64,000 nt of DNA from Holacanthus passer (GCA_025331565.1 JAFREQ010000106.1:1116001-1180000); one strand, 5' to 3'; counted from the stretch's first letter, positions 49,262-60,345 are shown. The notes: generated by a model not told the origin, from the sequence alone. Translations and numbers: made by a program.

Positions 49262-49382
49262 CTTAACTACTTTATTGTATGTAAAGTGATGTGAGTACTT
49301 TTACTTTTGATGCTCAAGTGGGATTTTTAATGCAGTACTTTGACATCGCAGTATTGCTACATACTCAAGAATCTGAATACTT
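49262..49382 (+). mobile_element. Family E repeat, right part
   Basis: GAGTACTTTTACTTTTGATG, then TTTAATGCAGTACTTTGAC, the right end of family E in the same orientation as 47993-48100. Two in-phase halves separated by about 1.2 kb fit a nested insertion or an expanded interior. Confidence 0.55.
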
Positions 49383-49596
49383 CATAATCCACCAGTTGAA
49401 AAGTGAATCTCCAGACTTTTACACTTTTCATTTTTTGCCATAGCCCCAAGTTTCCAAATATTAGTATGACTCCTCAGCTCTGCGTTGGCTCTCTGCCCTC
49501 AGTTTCTCCTCCTGCATTTGAATAGAATAATATATAAAATCACAAATCTGTTTCCTTGCTCAGAACTCTGCAGCCACACACACATGCTCACTTACA

Positions 49597-49599
<3 letters not shown>

Positions 49600-49628
<29 letters not shown>
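49600..49628. repeat. (AC)n microsatellite
   Basis: Pure CA run of about 14 units, with a degenerate start from 49575. Confidence 0.95.
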
Positions 49629-49771
49629 AGCTGTTGTCAGAGTCGGGGGTGGCATGTATCTTTGTGCCTTGTCATCACATGCTCCGACTGAGCTCTAAAT
49701 GTCACTTGTCTCTCTCCGCTTCATCTGCCTGACTCATCCTCCTTGTCTTCACTCTGCATGTGAAATGCTTC

Positions 49772-49798
49772 TGTGTGTGTGTGTGTGTGTGTGTGTGA
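49772..49798. repeat. (TG)n microsatellite
   Basis: Pure TG run of about 13 units. Confidence 0.95.
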
Positions 49799-49924
49799 GA
49801 GACGCTGACATGTGGTGGTGTGTATATGTGTTTGATGGACACACCGCTGCTCTCCACCTCCCTTTGTACGGCGCCTGCAAGCACAATGACGCTCACTGCA
49901 TTGATTTTCTCGTGCCATTTTATA

Positions 49925-49954
49925 ATTATGTCTCCTCTCTTTTTATTCGTCCTC

Positions 49955-49989
<35 letters not shown>

Positions 49990-50395
49990 TCCTGTCTCTC
50001 TTATCTCTCTCCCCCCTCTCTCTTCTATTTTTCTAATTCCATCCCCCTGATCCATTTTTATGCCTCACTGTGCCCATGCTTGTTATCTCGGCCCTTTCTC
50101 TCTCTTTTTTTCTGTTTGATCTCAACTTCTTAATTTCCTCTCTCATCTACGTCACTCCGCTCGGTTTCGTTTTGCACCCCCCCCCCTCCTCTCCTTGCTC
50201 TTCCCGCGATGGCCGTCATTGTTTCTCTACTTGCTCGTGTGTTTTCATTTTTCTCCTCGTTGCCATTTCTGATTTTTCTCAACCTCTTCGTCTTTATTTT
50301 TCCCCTCCTCGTTTCACACGCCCTCTCCCTCCCAATCTTTTCTGTTATTTCCTCTCATTAACTTTTTCCAATCTCCTGTCTCTTGTTGTCTGCAG
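49925..50395 (+). repeat. Long pyrimidine-rich tract ending in a splice-acceptor-like site
   Basis: About 470 bases in which C and T dominate the plus strand, including (CT)n at 49957-49985 and a C-run near 50177. It ends with CTCATTAAC (branch-point-like, about 38 bases before the end), an uninterrupted pyrimidine-rich stretch and CTGCAG at 50390-50395. The tract accounts for the 144- and 120-codon frames over it. It could be simple sequence alone. Confidence 0.6.
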
Positions 50396-51290
50396 CCTCT
50401 CTGGAGTGCACTCCCTCTTCGCCATAGCCTGACGGAGCGGGGCTGCCCAGTCACAAAAGGACGCAGACGCCCGCCGCCTTGCCAACATCCACTCCCAGAC
50501 TTCTTCTTGGAACAATCGCAGCTCTTCGTCTCACACCTTCGGCACGCCGTCCTCGTCTTCTCCAAAAACGGATCTGGAAAAAAAAACTCATGCCTTCTTC
50601 CCAGCCACTCCTGAGAATCTCCCACGAGTTCTGACTTGCCGTTTCCTCGCTGTCCAAACAATTCCTCTCAGCTTCCTGGAATATGACCAATAGTTTCCAT
50701 TACAGACGTCCCATCTCCCGTCATTTCTGACCTTTGCAGCCAAACTTCCACCAGACCTCTCATGCAATAACTCCTACACAAGCCAAGCCTTCTAACTATC
50801 ATCTACCCAGAATGCAACACTGGCTTGGCTGGGTTTCCAAAAAGCATTTAAACACAAAGCTAATCTCTGCACCATTGCCTTGTGATTGGATGATAGTTTC
50901 ATGTGCTGATTTGCTTGAGGGGGAAAATCACCTATAATCCACTTCTTCATTCAGTCTGTTTGTGGCATGTTAGCTCGTCCATCGTAGCACTTTAACTTGT
51001 ATTTTCTCCCATGAGTGGTGCAGACTTTCAGTAGTGGCAGCCGATGACTGTCCACAAGGCCACAACTATTCACCTCCTCTTCCCTTATTCTTCCTCCTCA
51101 CATTACTGTTCCCACAACCACATAAAGGGGCGAGACATTTGTGTTTCTGTGCTCTCATTTCTGTGCATAAAAGTGTCCATATCTCATGCTCACTCTTCAT
51201 CTGGTGGATCGCTCTCTCAGGATAAGCCTGAGAGAGGTTCACTGTGAAGACAACCAACAGTTAGTCTGGGAATAAACACTGAACCTGGCA
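50396..51290 (+). other. Candidate terminal exon of an unknown transcript (weak)
   Basis: Directly after the acceptor-like site a frame stays open for 72 codons to a TGA at 50612-50614. Composition changes abruptly from pyrimidine-rich to mixed at 50396. No ATG is in that frame, so it would be a last exon. An AATAAA lies at 51270-51275, leaving a 3' untranslated stretch of about 660 bases. The peptide has no domain I know. Other frames end quickly. Long pyrimidine tracts readily mimic acceptors, so this is low confidence; a non-coding RNA exon is equally possible. Confidence 0.25.
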
Positions 51291-51939
51291 TCACATTAAG
51301 TACGGTTAAGTTGGCTCCCGCGAAATGAACGACATCGTTGTGAAAAAGCAATCTGAAGGACGTGAAGCAGAACCTGAGCAGGAGGAAAAAACGGGGGATG
51401 AACTGCGAGAAAGAAATTCCCTCGGTGTCCCCTAAAAAGCAAACCGTGCCAGGAGGTAAACTGAAACAAAGGCAAAGGGAGTGGCTGAAAGTGGGGGGGA
51501 AAAAATGAGCAGGAAAAAAAAAAAAGGGCTTCGTGAACCGAGAGAGACTTGGACTTGAAATTCTTTACTGCTAATGAGGAGAGAAAAAGAAGAAAAGACA
51601 TCACATATAACAAAAGACGAGCCTTTTTCATTTCCTCCCCTCTGTATCGCCGACTCTTTATTGCTCCGTCTGCTTTCCATCTCACCGCTTGAAACTATTT
51701 TTAGATGAGATATATTGAAAAATAGTGTAGAGAGAGGAGATGTGCTGTGTGCAAAAAAAGCTCATCATGGAAATGTTGTCTGTCAGCCTATTAGGAAGAA
51801 ACACTGTATTCTATTTATCTCTGATGAGAATCTCTGTCAATGTGAATAATGGCCACTCACTGTTGATATTATAGGTATTTTAACTGCACTTAAAAAGCAC
51901 ACGTGTCTGTCACCAAACAGCTGTTCCTGCGCTGTCATC
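51291..51939. other. Non-coding, purine-rich at 51460-51605
   Basis: A-rich and G-rich on the plus strand. The 129-codon minus frame at 51296-51685 is Ser/Phe/Leu-rich because of this and is not credible. Confidence 0.5.
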
Positions 51940-52390
51940 GTCTCCACTATGTCTACGAGTGTAAATACATTATGAAATCCTGTAGCCAGTATAATGACCT
52001 CTCAATATCAGCCGCTGATTTCTGGAGTCATATTTATCAAAAAAAAAAAAAAAAAAAAAACTCGTATCTGCGCCACTGTAGCATGAGCCGTTGTCATGGT
52101 AACAACATCTTTTTTCCTCTCCTGGATGCGAGCTGTCAATCACAGGAGCATTAAATAGCTGGAGAAGTTGGAACATGGGAAGGGGGGAGTAAAAAAAAAA
52201 AAAAAGAAAAATGGGGGCTGGGGGGTCGGCCCCTGAGAGCCATTGCATTTTAATGGGATTTCATTTGTACACGGGTCGCTGTGTGTCCAGCCATTCATTG
52301 TTTGGATAGCAGCTGTAGCCTAATGCTGCAAAGACCTGTGAGCTGATTGAATAGTATTGATCAGGACATACAGTCGGTCCTCCAGGATTA
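51940..52390. other. Candidate conserved non-coding block interrupted by A-runs
   Basis: Unique words such as CTCAATATCAGCCGCTGATT and GAGCTGTCAATCACAGGAGC lie either side of A22 at 52039-52060 and A16 at 52191-52206. The texture is that of a conserved element with expanded homopolymers. Inference only. Confidence 0.2.
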
Positions 52391-52406
52391 CAGAAGCCTC
52401 GAGGAC

Positions 52407-52432
52407 TGTGTGTGTGTGTGTGTGTGTGTGTG
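52407..52432. repeat. (TG)n microsatellite
   Basis: Pure TG run of about 13 units. Confidence 0.95.
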
Positions 52433-52810
52433 CTGACAGTCACATAGGAATGAAGTTGTTTGGGCTAAAACACAAGTGGCTATTTCACGGTCGGCTGCAG
52501 ATGCCGTGTCCGTGTCTGTCAAGGCCACAGGAGGAAGAGGACGGCTGAAGCTTCCGCTCACTTTGGAATTTCTCCGCTCCTCGATTCCAGATGGGAAAAC
52601 TGTCAGCGTGTGAACTGGGAGAAATGGTTTGTGGTGGTAAAAGGCTAGTGAGTTAGAGATCTGGGTTAATTTATGCAAACGAGCCTCGGAGGGACTTTCT
52701 GACCCTATGAAATAACTATTTTCATCAATACAATGAGTTGATATTGATGATGATCAATTCAATATACGCTCTTATTTGAATTGAAGAAAGAGTGCATTCA
52801 TTCTTTGTGA
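52433..52810. other. Non-coding spacer
   Basis: Nothing recognised. The far end may hold the degraded left terminus of the family B element that follows. Confidence 0.45.
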
Positions 52811-53541
52811 TAAGATTCCACTCTCATATCTGTACCAGCCCATTAGCTTAGCTTAGCATAAAGACTGTAAACAGGGGGAAACAGCTAGCCTGACTCTCTC
52901 ATTTGCTTAATTGTCATTTTTGTTTCGTTGCTTGTTTTTTTGTCATATTTGTTCAAATACTTTGATTCGCACAGGTGTTGCAACAAATCAACAATGATAT
53001 GATGGTTAATAATAAATATATATTTATATAAGACATGATCCAAATAGAAGTATTTCTTCGCTGCTGCCAAAAGAAAAATGAAGAAGAGGAAGACAGAGAG
53101 CAGAGGTTGGGATTCAGGTATTTGCAAGAGGGGATAAATAATTAAGAATTTGTCATAGACAGTGTTTCGCAAAGTTGTTTACTGTAACTCAAGAACTCGC
53201 AAAACTTCAGGATTTTTAAGGGAATCTTGGGACTTTCTCCCCAGGCAGCAAAAGATCACATTGCAGTTGCTGTTTTTCTCTTACCGTCATTAAAAATTAA
53301 ACTTCTTTTAGAAAGTAGTGCAAATGGTGAAATGGGTTGAAAAAGTGTGTTCACACATTTCTGCTCACCTCTGCAGGTAAAACACACCTTTGTCTTGAGC
53401 CAGGTCTGTTTTTATGCTAAGCTAACATAACAGCTGCTGACTCTGAGTTTAGCAGACAGACATGAGAGTGGTATCTTCTTAAGTAGCTCCTGGCAAGAAA
53501 GAAAAAAAATCCAAAAATATGAAACTATTTCTTTCAGTTAA
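52811..53541. mobile_element. Family B fold-back repeat with both arms
   Basis: Left arm has CCACTCTCATATCTGTAC, then TTAGCTTAGCTTAGCATAAA and GGGGGAAACAGCTAGCC. The right arm at 53395-53541 has TTTTTATGCTAAGCTAAC and GACATGAGAGTGGTATC, the reverse complement of the left arm words, then the terminal words ending TTTCAGTTAA. The arms flank about 480 bases of AT-rich sequence that may be a later insertion or degraded interior. Non-coding. Confidence 0.65.
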
Positions 53542-55207
53542 ATTCTAAAGTTTTGCTTGGATATGGGCCGAAGCATTAAAATTTGCACAAAAGAGCCTGA
53601 TAAAACAAAGGTCCATGCGTTGCTATAATCCGGAGGGAGAAGAACAGAAGGCTGACTTCTTGTGATCTCGCAGTATATGAAATCACTTGCGTTGAATTTC
53701 ATCATATTTTTGATTGTGGGCCTGTAAAGAAGGTGTCTGTGTTCAAACTCAACTGCGATTCTGCACTTCAATGCGGCTGTAAAGGATTATGAAGAGTGTT
53801 GTATTCCTTTTCTCTCTTTGAAATTAATTTTTACAGATTTCATGCAGACAGTCTAAACTTCGGGTCAGGACCTGAATTTGCTTGCAGGCTACAACCGAAC
53901 AAATGTAGCAGTGTGTTTCGGTGATCCATATCCCCGGCTGCAGCACTGTAATAACCCTGGGTGTAGGCAGTAAAATATTGATTATTGTTCCTCTCCAGAG
54001 TGTGTGCTCGCTCCCTACTCGCTGGAGGGGGGAGCGAGGGAATAGATTTTCCTCCCAAGGGAAACTTTCCACTGTATTTCTGGCTCTGACATCCAGGTTC
54101 AACCAGCTCGTGATCTGGCAGCCGTGCCAAGGTGTCCGAGGACTTGCCCGAACTGGCTCAGCCCGTAGTCTCCGAGTACCTGTAAGAGGTTTGGCACACG
54201 CTCGCGGAGGCTGATACACGGCACACTGTTACACAACGCCAGACTCAAACCTCACACAACGTTATTGCACAAGAACTTTCACACATGCTGGCACGCACGT
54301 TATGATGCACACAAAACCCAGACTTTGTGTTTCAAATGCACAAGCGCACACACACACACGGTAACACACATATTTCTCAATAAATTAGCAGCGAACAGGT
54401 TTCACATTAGTTATGCATAAACAAGTGTCGAAGCGAACATGCGAGCAAACACAATCCAAACAGACGACTACGAACCTGAGAGTTTAGTTTCTGCCGTGTC
54501 GACAGCATGTTCCGATTCTGTTCTGAGTGTTTTTGTAGGCATGCAGACCAAGTCTCTACTCCCAGTCTATCTACATATAAGGTGCCTAATGATGGATATT
54601 AATGACGATATTGATATCACGATGAGTATATATAATAAACAGATTAATCTTCATGTAACATGTGTTCTCTGTTTATTCTGTGTGTGACTGGCCGACTGGG
54701 ATGTTTCAGCTCGGCTCACACTGTGCAGGTTTCTGTGTGTGTGTGTGTGTACATCCACTCGCACGCAGCAGATGTAGAGTTTGCAGAACAAGATTATCCA
54801 ACAGATGTGACAGATGTTGTGGTTGGAGAGGTGTGACGTTGCAGTTTTTGAGGGCAGGTTTCATCTGGTTAGCACGCAGCAGCTTCCATCGGGGACCTCA
54901 GGACCCTACAGGAGACGTTGCAGATCACAACTGGAAAAGAGGTTGTTTTTTTTTGCTTTTTTTTTTTTGTGCACACACGCCATACGTGTATCCCCTGTGA
55001 CATGACGAATGCATAACGAGCATTTACAAAGTTAACTTTCTCATAGACGTCAGTGGGAGCAGGAGCCGCCGACTGTGCACACTCACGTCAATGATAAAGT
55101 CATCTAACGTGGCCACAGACAATGCTTGTCTCTGATTGGCTGTTACCTGGCGTAGGACTAACACACTACCTATCCTGGCAAAAACAATACTGAGGTTTTT
55201 AAAGGAC
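53542..55207. other. Non-coding unique sequence
   Basis: Mixed composition; short AC at about 54347-54358, short TG at about 54736-54750. The 131-codon minus frame at 53824-54219 has no domain I recognise. No gene supported. Confidence 0.5.
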
Positions 55208-55499
55208 TTGTTGGGTTTTACTGGAGGCTTAAGTATTTCTTGGCAGGGAGCAGTGATAATGAGATGTAACCTGCTAATTAGGGAGCATTAGAGGTGCTAA
55301 AAGGCAGATTTGTTTTGTTTTTTAACTTCAGAGGGAGCCAGGCTAGCAGTTTCCCTTTGTTTCCAGTCTTTGTGCTAAGCTAAGCTAACTTCACCTCCAG
55401 CTTTATACTGAACAAACAGACAAGAGACTGATTCTCATCTGACTCTCAGCAAAAAAGCAAATAAGAACATTTCCCAAAATTGCTGAACTATTCCTTTAG
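55208..55499 (+). mobile_element. Family B repeat, right half
   Basis: Has TATTTCTTGGCAGGGAGCAG, GAGGTGCTAAAAGGCAGAT, GAGCCAGGCTAGCAGTTTCC, GTGCTAAGCTAAGCTAAC and ends AACTATTCCTTTAG. This is the best-preserved right half in the window; the left arm is missing. Confidence 0.8.
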
Positions 55500-56889
55500 T
55501 AATGAATTTGATGATAATTTAAAGAAAAAAGAGTTAGATGTGCAAAAGTCAAAGGGATTTCTCACCTCCTTGTTACAGATGATATATATTGATGATGATG
55601 ACGAAAGATTAAAAATTGGGGGGAAATAAGTTCGTTTGCTTTTCAAAGTCAAAGGTTTTACATCTGGTCTTTGTGACAGAAAGGAACAGGTTGCATGAGG
55701 AACACAGCCTTATTATACAAAGGTATCAGGATTAATCCCACAATAAATCGATCTTGGGGTGAATTGAAATTGATGCCCACAAATGCTACACAGGCTGTAG
55801 TACGTTTGCTCTACACGTGCTGCAGTGGAGAGGGTGGGAGGAGGGAGGAGGAGGAGGAGGTGGATAACAGGCGTGAGGGATGAAGAGAAAGAGAGATATG
55901 ACAGAAAATCGCTCGCACTCCGTCCCCTGCCTGCCTCTCCTGAGACCTGCAACACACACCCTCAGCACTCGGGGCTCTCGCCGCCCGCCTGGATCCGATC
56001 TGCACCGTTTTTTTTTTAGCCTTTGCGTTTGTCTGCGAGATTTCCTCCACTGTTTTCTCACTTTTCTCTCTTTCACTTTTGCTGCTCTAATTCCATCCAT
56101 CACTCATTGTGCGTATTTCAAACATCTCCCTGTCTCTGGTATCGTTTTATTGCTTCGCACTTTCCAGCAGTGTCTATTTCTATAACCTTTTTTTGACATC
56201 GCTTTTCTTTTAAGTCTTCATTCACTGGCGTTATCTCTCTCTCTCTCCTCCTCTGTTTATGTAGCCTCCCTCTCTTGTGTCTCTGCGTCGTCCTGGCTGT
56301 TGCGCATCACGCTCCGCATTCCCATCCTCCTCCGTCACACACTCGCGTCGAGCACAGGCTGTATGAATTAAACATCTTAGACAGTGCGCACGCTGAGCCC
56401 CTTTGGAGTGTCAGGATGAGCACTGGTACTCAGATAGGGGGCTCTGGCCACACACGGCGAGTGTTTGCCAGCGTGTGTGTGTGTGTTAGTCGGTACTTGA
56501 CACTGCATCACATAGAGCAGCGAGGGTTATCTGTTTTCCTTCATGTTTTATTGTCAAAGGAGAGAAGGAGCAAGAGGCCTTGTTTAGTGCTAAAGCTGCA
56601 CTTTGACAAAGAAAAGTTTCTCTCTCTTTACTCACTCTTTCTCATGCTTCGCCCGTCTCTTATCTCTCCCCTTCTCTTATCTTGTTTGATTTCTCCGTAC
56701 GTGTTGTTTTCAACTAGTGGTTCCTGTCAAAATTGTTTTTCGCTTCACCCCCCCGCCCCCCCTCCGCTCCCCTCACCTATTCCCCATTTTATTCTCTCAC
56801 TTTCATTTTTTTTTTAACTCTTATTTTCTTCTTGTGTTTTTGATCTCTTTGCTTTTTGTCCTTCTGTTGTCTCTCATCTACAGCCCACC

Positions 56890-56935
<46 letters not shown>

Positions 56936-57179
56936 CCATTTCATCTTGTTTTCACTGATCCTGTCAAAATGACTGATATGAAAACCTCTCTTGATGTTGC
57001 TTATTTTGGCGAGGATCATCCCCGATCTTGGCGGGCTGCGTGTGTGTCTCTGTGTGTGTCATTGCCCCTGCATGCGTCAGTCAACGTGCACGTTATGTAC
57101 ATACCCTAGCTTGACCGAGCCGTGCGCACGTGTAAGTGGGCATCAGGAGAGTCTCTTCACCAGCTGAGGAGGTTAAGCC
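55500..57179. other. Non-coding, dominated by pyrimidine-rich tracts
   Basis: Contains a (GGA)-rich patch at 55836-55861, pyrimidine-rich blocks at about 56035-56330 and 56595-56950, and (CT)n at 56896-56933. The window's longest open frame (180 codons, 56275-56817) lies here; it has Ser/Leu/Pro composition, no domain, and follows the pyrimidine bias. Not a gene on this evidence. Confidence 0.55.
56896..56933. repeat. (CT)n microsatellite
   Basis: Pure CT run of about 19 units. Confidence 0.95.
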
Positions 57180-57390
57180 TTCTTATCAACCTCCGCTGTG
57201 TGGCGATTCAGTACAGATCGAGCTGACATCCATCCGGTCGTGAACTCGCTCGCCGGCGCCCGACAGACACTTTTTATGGGGTTTTATCTCGCCAGCTTTG
57301 CCACGACCAGTGTCAGCCCTGCAGAGGATAATGCACACTTCTGTTACAATGATTTACTGTGGCAACCTTTCAAAGTTTAAGGGGTCTTTT
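57180..57390. other. Candidate conserved non-coding element (unverified)
   Basis: Repeat-free, mixed composition, with GGGGTTTTATCTCGCCAGC and GATAATGCACACTTC words. No open frame over 60 codons. Inference only. Confidence 0.2.
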
Positions 57391-57599
57391 TCAGGTCATA
57401 TAAGAAGGCTGCGAAATCTATTCAGCTGGACGGCCGCAGTGAACAGAGGGAAGTAATTGGTCAGGAAAATGGGGGGGTTCATCTAAAAACCTTTGGATTC
57501 AGGCTGTCTCCTAAAGTAATGCAAGTACTTTTATATAAACATGCAATCAAATGGTGATGAGGATTCGCTTATAGTGACACATAATTAACATCAAAGCTA

Positions 57600-57620
57600 C
57601 AACCCTGGTTCCAAAAAAGT
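57600..57620 (+). mobile_element. Family A terminus, solitary fragment
   Basis: CAACCCTGGTTCCAAAAAAG matches the family A left end with one difference (GGTT for GATT). No interior follows. Confidence 0.55.
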
Positions 57621-58545
57621 ATGATGTATTTTAAGCTGTGAATCTGGTGCACTAGTGCATATTTACAGCAGTGGATCTAAATAAAGCAGAGAGGAAAGCA
57701 ACAGGTCATCCAGTGCATCGGTGTGGCTCATTAACGTGTTTTTGGAGGAATGAGATTTTTGGATACACAGACAATGCTTGTTACTGGGATCAATCCATTG
57801 TGGGTTTTGCTCTTTTCATGTGATCTCTTGATAACTAGAAACATCACAAGACTTATTCTTTAAGATCATTTTTTTATAATAGCACAGAGCTGTTGGGTTT
57901 CGTTGCAATGACATTAAGGAAACATCGTAATTGGGAGATAATGTGCAGTGTGAGTCTCATCAGAGCAACCAATTAAAGCAGGTGTTGCATTTTTGTGAAG
58001 CTTGATATCAATTGGCTTTTTATTTCATCTTGGCAGCTCCTAAGGTCCTTTTTCTTTCTTTCACATAACCTCTCATCTTCAATCTTCCTCCCTTTCCTTT
58101 GCTGATGTATTCAGATAAGAAATGGCTTCTTCCAGGTCTGCAGGAACATGTTTTCTGGTCAGGTGGTGCAGTCCCACAGTCGAGCAGGCGACAGCAGGGA
58201 TGCGACGAGCTGGCGGGCGCCCGCTGCCCGGTGACTTTTCCTAGCACCTCGCACAGCTGTGTGCTCCGCCGCTCGACATCAAGGGGAAGCCGGGGCTATT
58301 ACCACTATGTTTATGTGTCAGGCTGAGTCAATTATACCTCTGACGGGAGAAAAGAGAGAGTGCGCATGCGGTAAACCTCTCCTCCCCGAGGCTGTTTGTG
58401 TGTATGTGAGCAAGATCCTGAGCGAATGTTGCTCGAGTTGTTTTTTAAGTCTGTGCATGTGTCTGTGCAAATGTGCCGCTTGCTCCACAGGTAGTGAGAG
58501 AAAATAAATCTCCACCCTCAGCTCAACCCCCCCTCTTACGTTCAG
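57621..58545. other. Non-coding; CpG-rich patch 58175-58300
   Basis: The first part is AT-rich and unique. About 58175-58300 has clustered CpG and GC-rich words. No recognised gene; it lies just upstream of the small exon candidate. Confidence 0.45.
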
Positions 58546-58633
58546 CGGCGATGGAACAGGCTGGAGCCCCTACTGCGGAGCCACAACCTGGGGGCCTCCA
58601 GCCAGCAGGCGCCACTGAGGATGGAGGGGTGCT
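58546..58633 (+). other. Candidate small exon with a 28-codon ATG frame (weak)
   Basis: An acceptor-like pyrimidine stretch ends in TTCAG at 58545, and a donor-like GTGAGC starts at 58634. Between them are 88 GC-rich bases. An ATG at 58551 in good context (GCGATGG) opens 28 codons, beginning MEQAGAPTAE, that close with TGA at 58635-58637 if unspliced. A second frame is also open through the interval. The peptide is Pro/Gly/Ala-rich and unrecognised. Short GC-rich intervals often look exonic by chance. Confidence 0.2.
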
Positions 58634-60189
58634 GTGAGCTCGCTCGTTAAACAGCCCTGCGCCCGACCCTAATGATATCCGCCGGCACGTTTCCTCTCTC
58701 CCTCCATCTCCCCCCTCTGCGTCTCACCCTCGCTTCCTATCTCTCCTCACTTTTTCACTTTCACTCTCTCCATCCTTCCTCCCCCTCCTGCTTTCTCTCC
58801 TCTTTCATTCCGCCATCTGCCTCTCCCCTATACTCTGTTTGGGTGAGGAAGTCGAACCCATCTGATGGAGGGGGGGAGAGAGGGAGAGAGAGAGAGACAG
58901 AGAGAGAGACTCTGTCACACTTGCCTTCTAATGAGCAGTTGCTCTGTGTGCCACCAGCTCTGACGGAGCCAAAATGGCCGACACATTTCACACTGCTGGG
59001 CCTTGATCTGTCTGGTTTGTGAGTGACTGGCTTGATGGCTTCACTGTGGAATAATAGCATGTAGAGAAAAAGAAAAGACAAACAAAAAAAAAAAGAACAA
59101 AAAACCAAAGAACAGAAAGAAATGATGTAACACGCTGGCTTTGGTGAGAAATCGTCGACTTTTGTTTTCAGTGTTGCACAGAACTGGAACAGTGAAACGT
59201 GCGGCAGTGCTGTTTTCCTGAGGGGTTTAAAGTACCGGCCTGTTTGATGGCCCCCCTCGCTTTCATCCACTGTGTGTATGAGTCAGTTTTCATTTAGAAG
59301 CTTTTCATTCTCCATTTTCCCCACCTGGACAGGACATATTTGATGCCAGGGTATTTCCACCACCCTGGCAAATGATTAACATCAGTGTCCTAAATCGCTC
59401 TCTTACTGGAATTGTTATTGAGACAGAAGCAGTTTGTTTGCCACAGGTCGTATTTGTCTTACAGGTCGATGATCAATAGAAAAGGGGACATTTACGGTCA
59501 GCAACCTCAGTCCAAACAAACCAGTACGTGAGGGACATTTTTAGCAACCTGGACATTCATTGTGCTTCGCTTCCTTCTGTTCTCTGTTGTCCAATTGCTT
59601 TCTATTCTCGGAGAAAATTGGACCTTTTCACATTATTTTTATGCAAAATTCATGACAGCTGCAGGTAATAGATGGGTGGTTGGAACAAACAGAAACATTC
59701 CTCCTACCTTGTTGTGCAACCTTGTATGTGGGTTCTGGTTAACCACAGATCTTCTGATAAAAATCTTACAATTCTCAGGCACTTGTTTCCAAACAGTATT
59801 ATGCAAATCTGATTACCCATCAGGCTTTTGTTTCATTTCATTTGTTTTTCGCTCGTCGTGGGTTTCTCGACTGCACAACATTTATGTCTGGAAAATAAGA
59901 CGGTCATTCTGTCAGGTTAGGAGCGTTGTCATGAGATCCTGCTGTGACGTTTGCCATCAAATAGAAATTATTATTAGATCGTAGCATGAGGGACATCTTT
60001 CTGTTTATGTTCACTGAAGATGATGTGGTCTCACGTTCATCATTGTCACTTTGTAAATGTTGTCATGGTGAGATCCTCAGCAGAAAACCTACAGAATCAG
60101 CCATTTGTTCGAATGCTTAAAACTGCTTGTGTACATTTTCCTGATGTGTGATCCTGCGAATGATATTTGTTGATAAGGCGATTACTTAT
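58634..60189. other. Non-coding; pyrimidine then purine tracts
   Basis: 58690-58830 is pyrimidine-rich, followed by a GA-rich patch at 58866-58912, so the minus frame of 169 codons at 58761-59270 is compositional. A POU-type octamer ATGCAAAT is at 59801-59808 in repeat-free sequence. The 140-codon frame at 59562-59984 is not recognised. Confidence 0.5.
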
Positions 60190-60345
60190 TTTTTCCTCTC
60201 GTGCCATTATGAGACCAAATTTTTGGAATGCTACAAAGCTAAACTAAAGTGGTAAACATTATACCAGCCGAACATCAGCTTTTTCACCATCACCACTGTC
60301 ATTTTTGAGCATGTTAGCACGTTGATGTTCACATTTAGTTCAACG
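60190..60345 (+). repeat. Family G teleost repeat, degraded fragment
   Basis: GCATGTTAGCACGTTGATGT with neighbouring AAACATTATACCAGC and AAAGCTAAACTAAAG words recalls the AGCATGTTAGCATGCT segment of an abundant dispersed fish repeat. Strongly degraded. Confidence 0.4.

Noticed and set aside
56275..56817. Longest open frame (180 codons)
   Set aside because: Ser/Leu/Pro-rich, crosses pyrimidine tracts, no domain, no supporting initiation or splice context; typical product of C/T bias.
58843..58865. GTCGAACCC word as a second tRNA B box (minus strand)
   Set aside because: No matching T-arm stem, A box or cloverleaf around it.
58761..59270. 169-codon minus-strand frame
   Set aside because: Runs across a GA-rich patch and a pyrimidine block; Ser/Leu repeats and Glu/Gly-rich tail are compositional.
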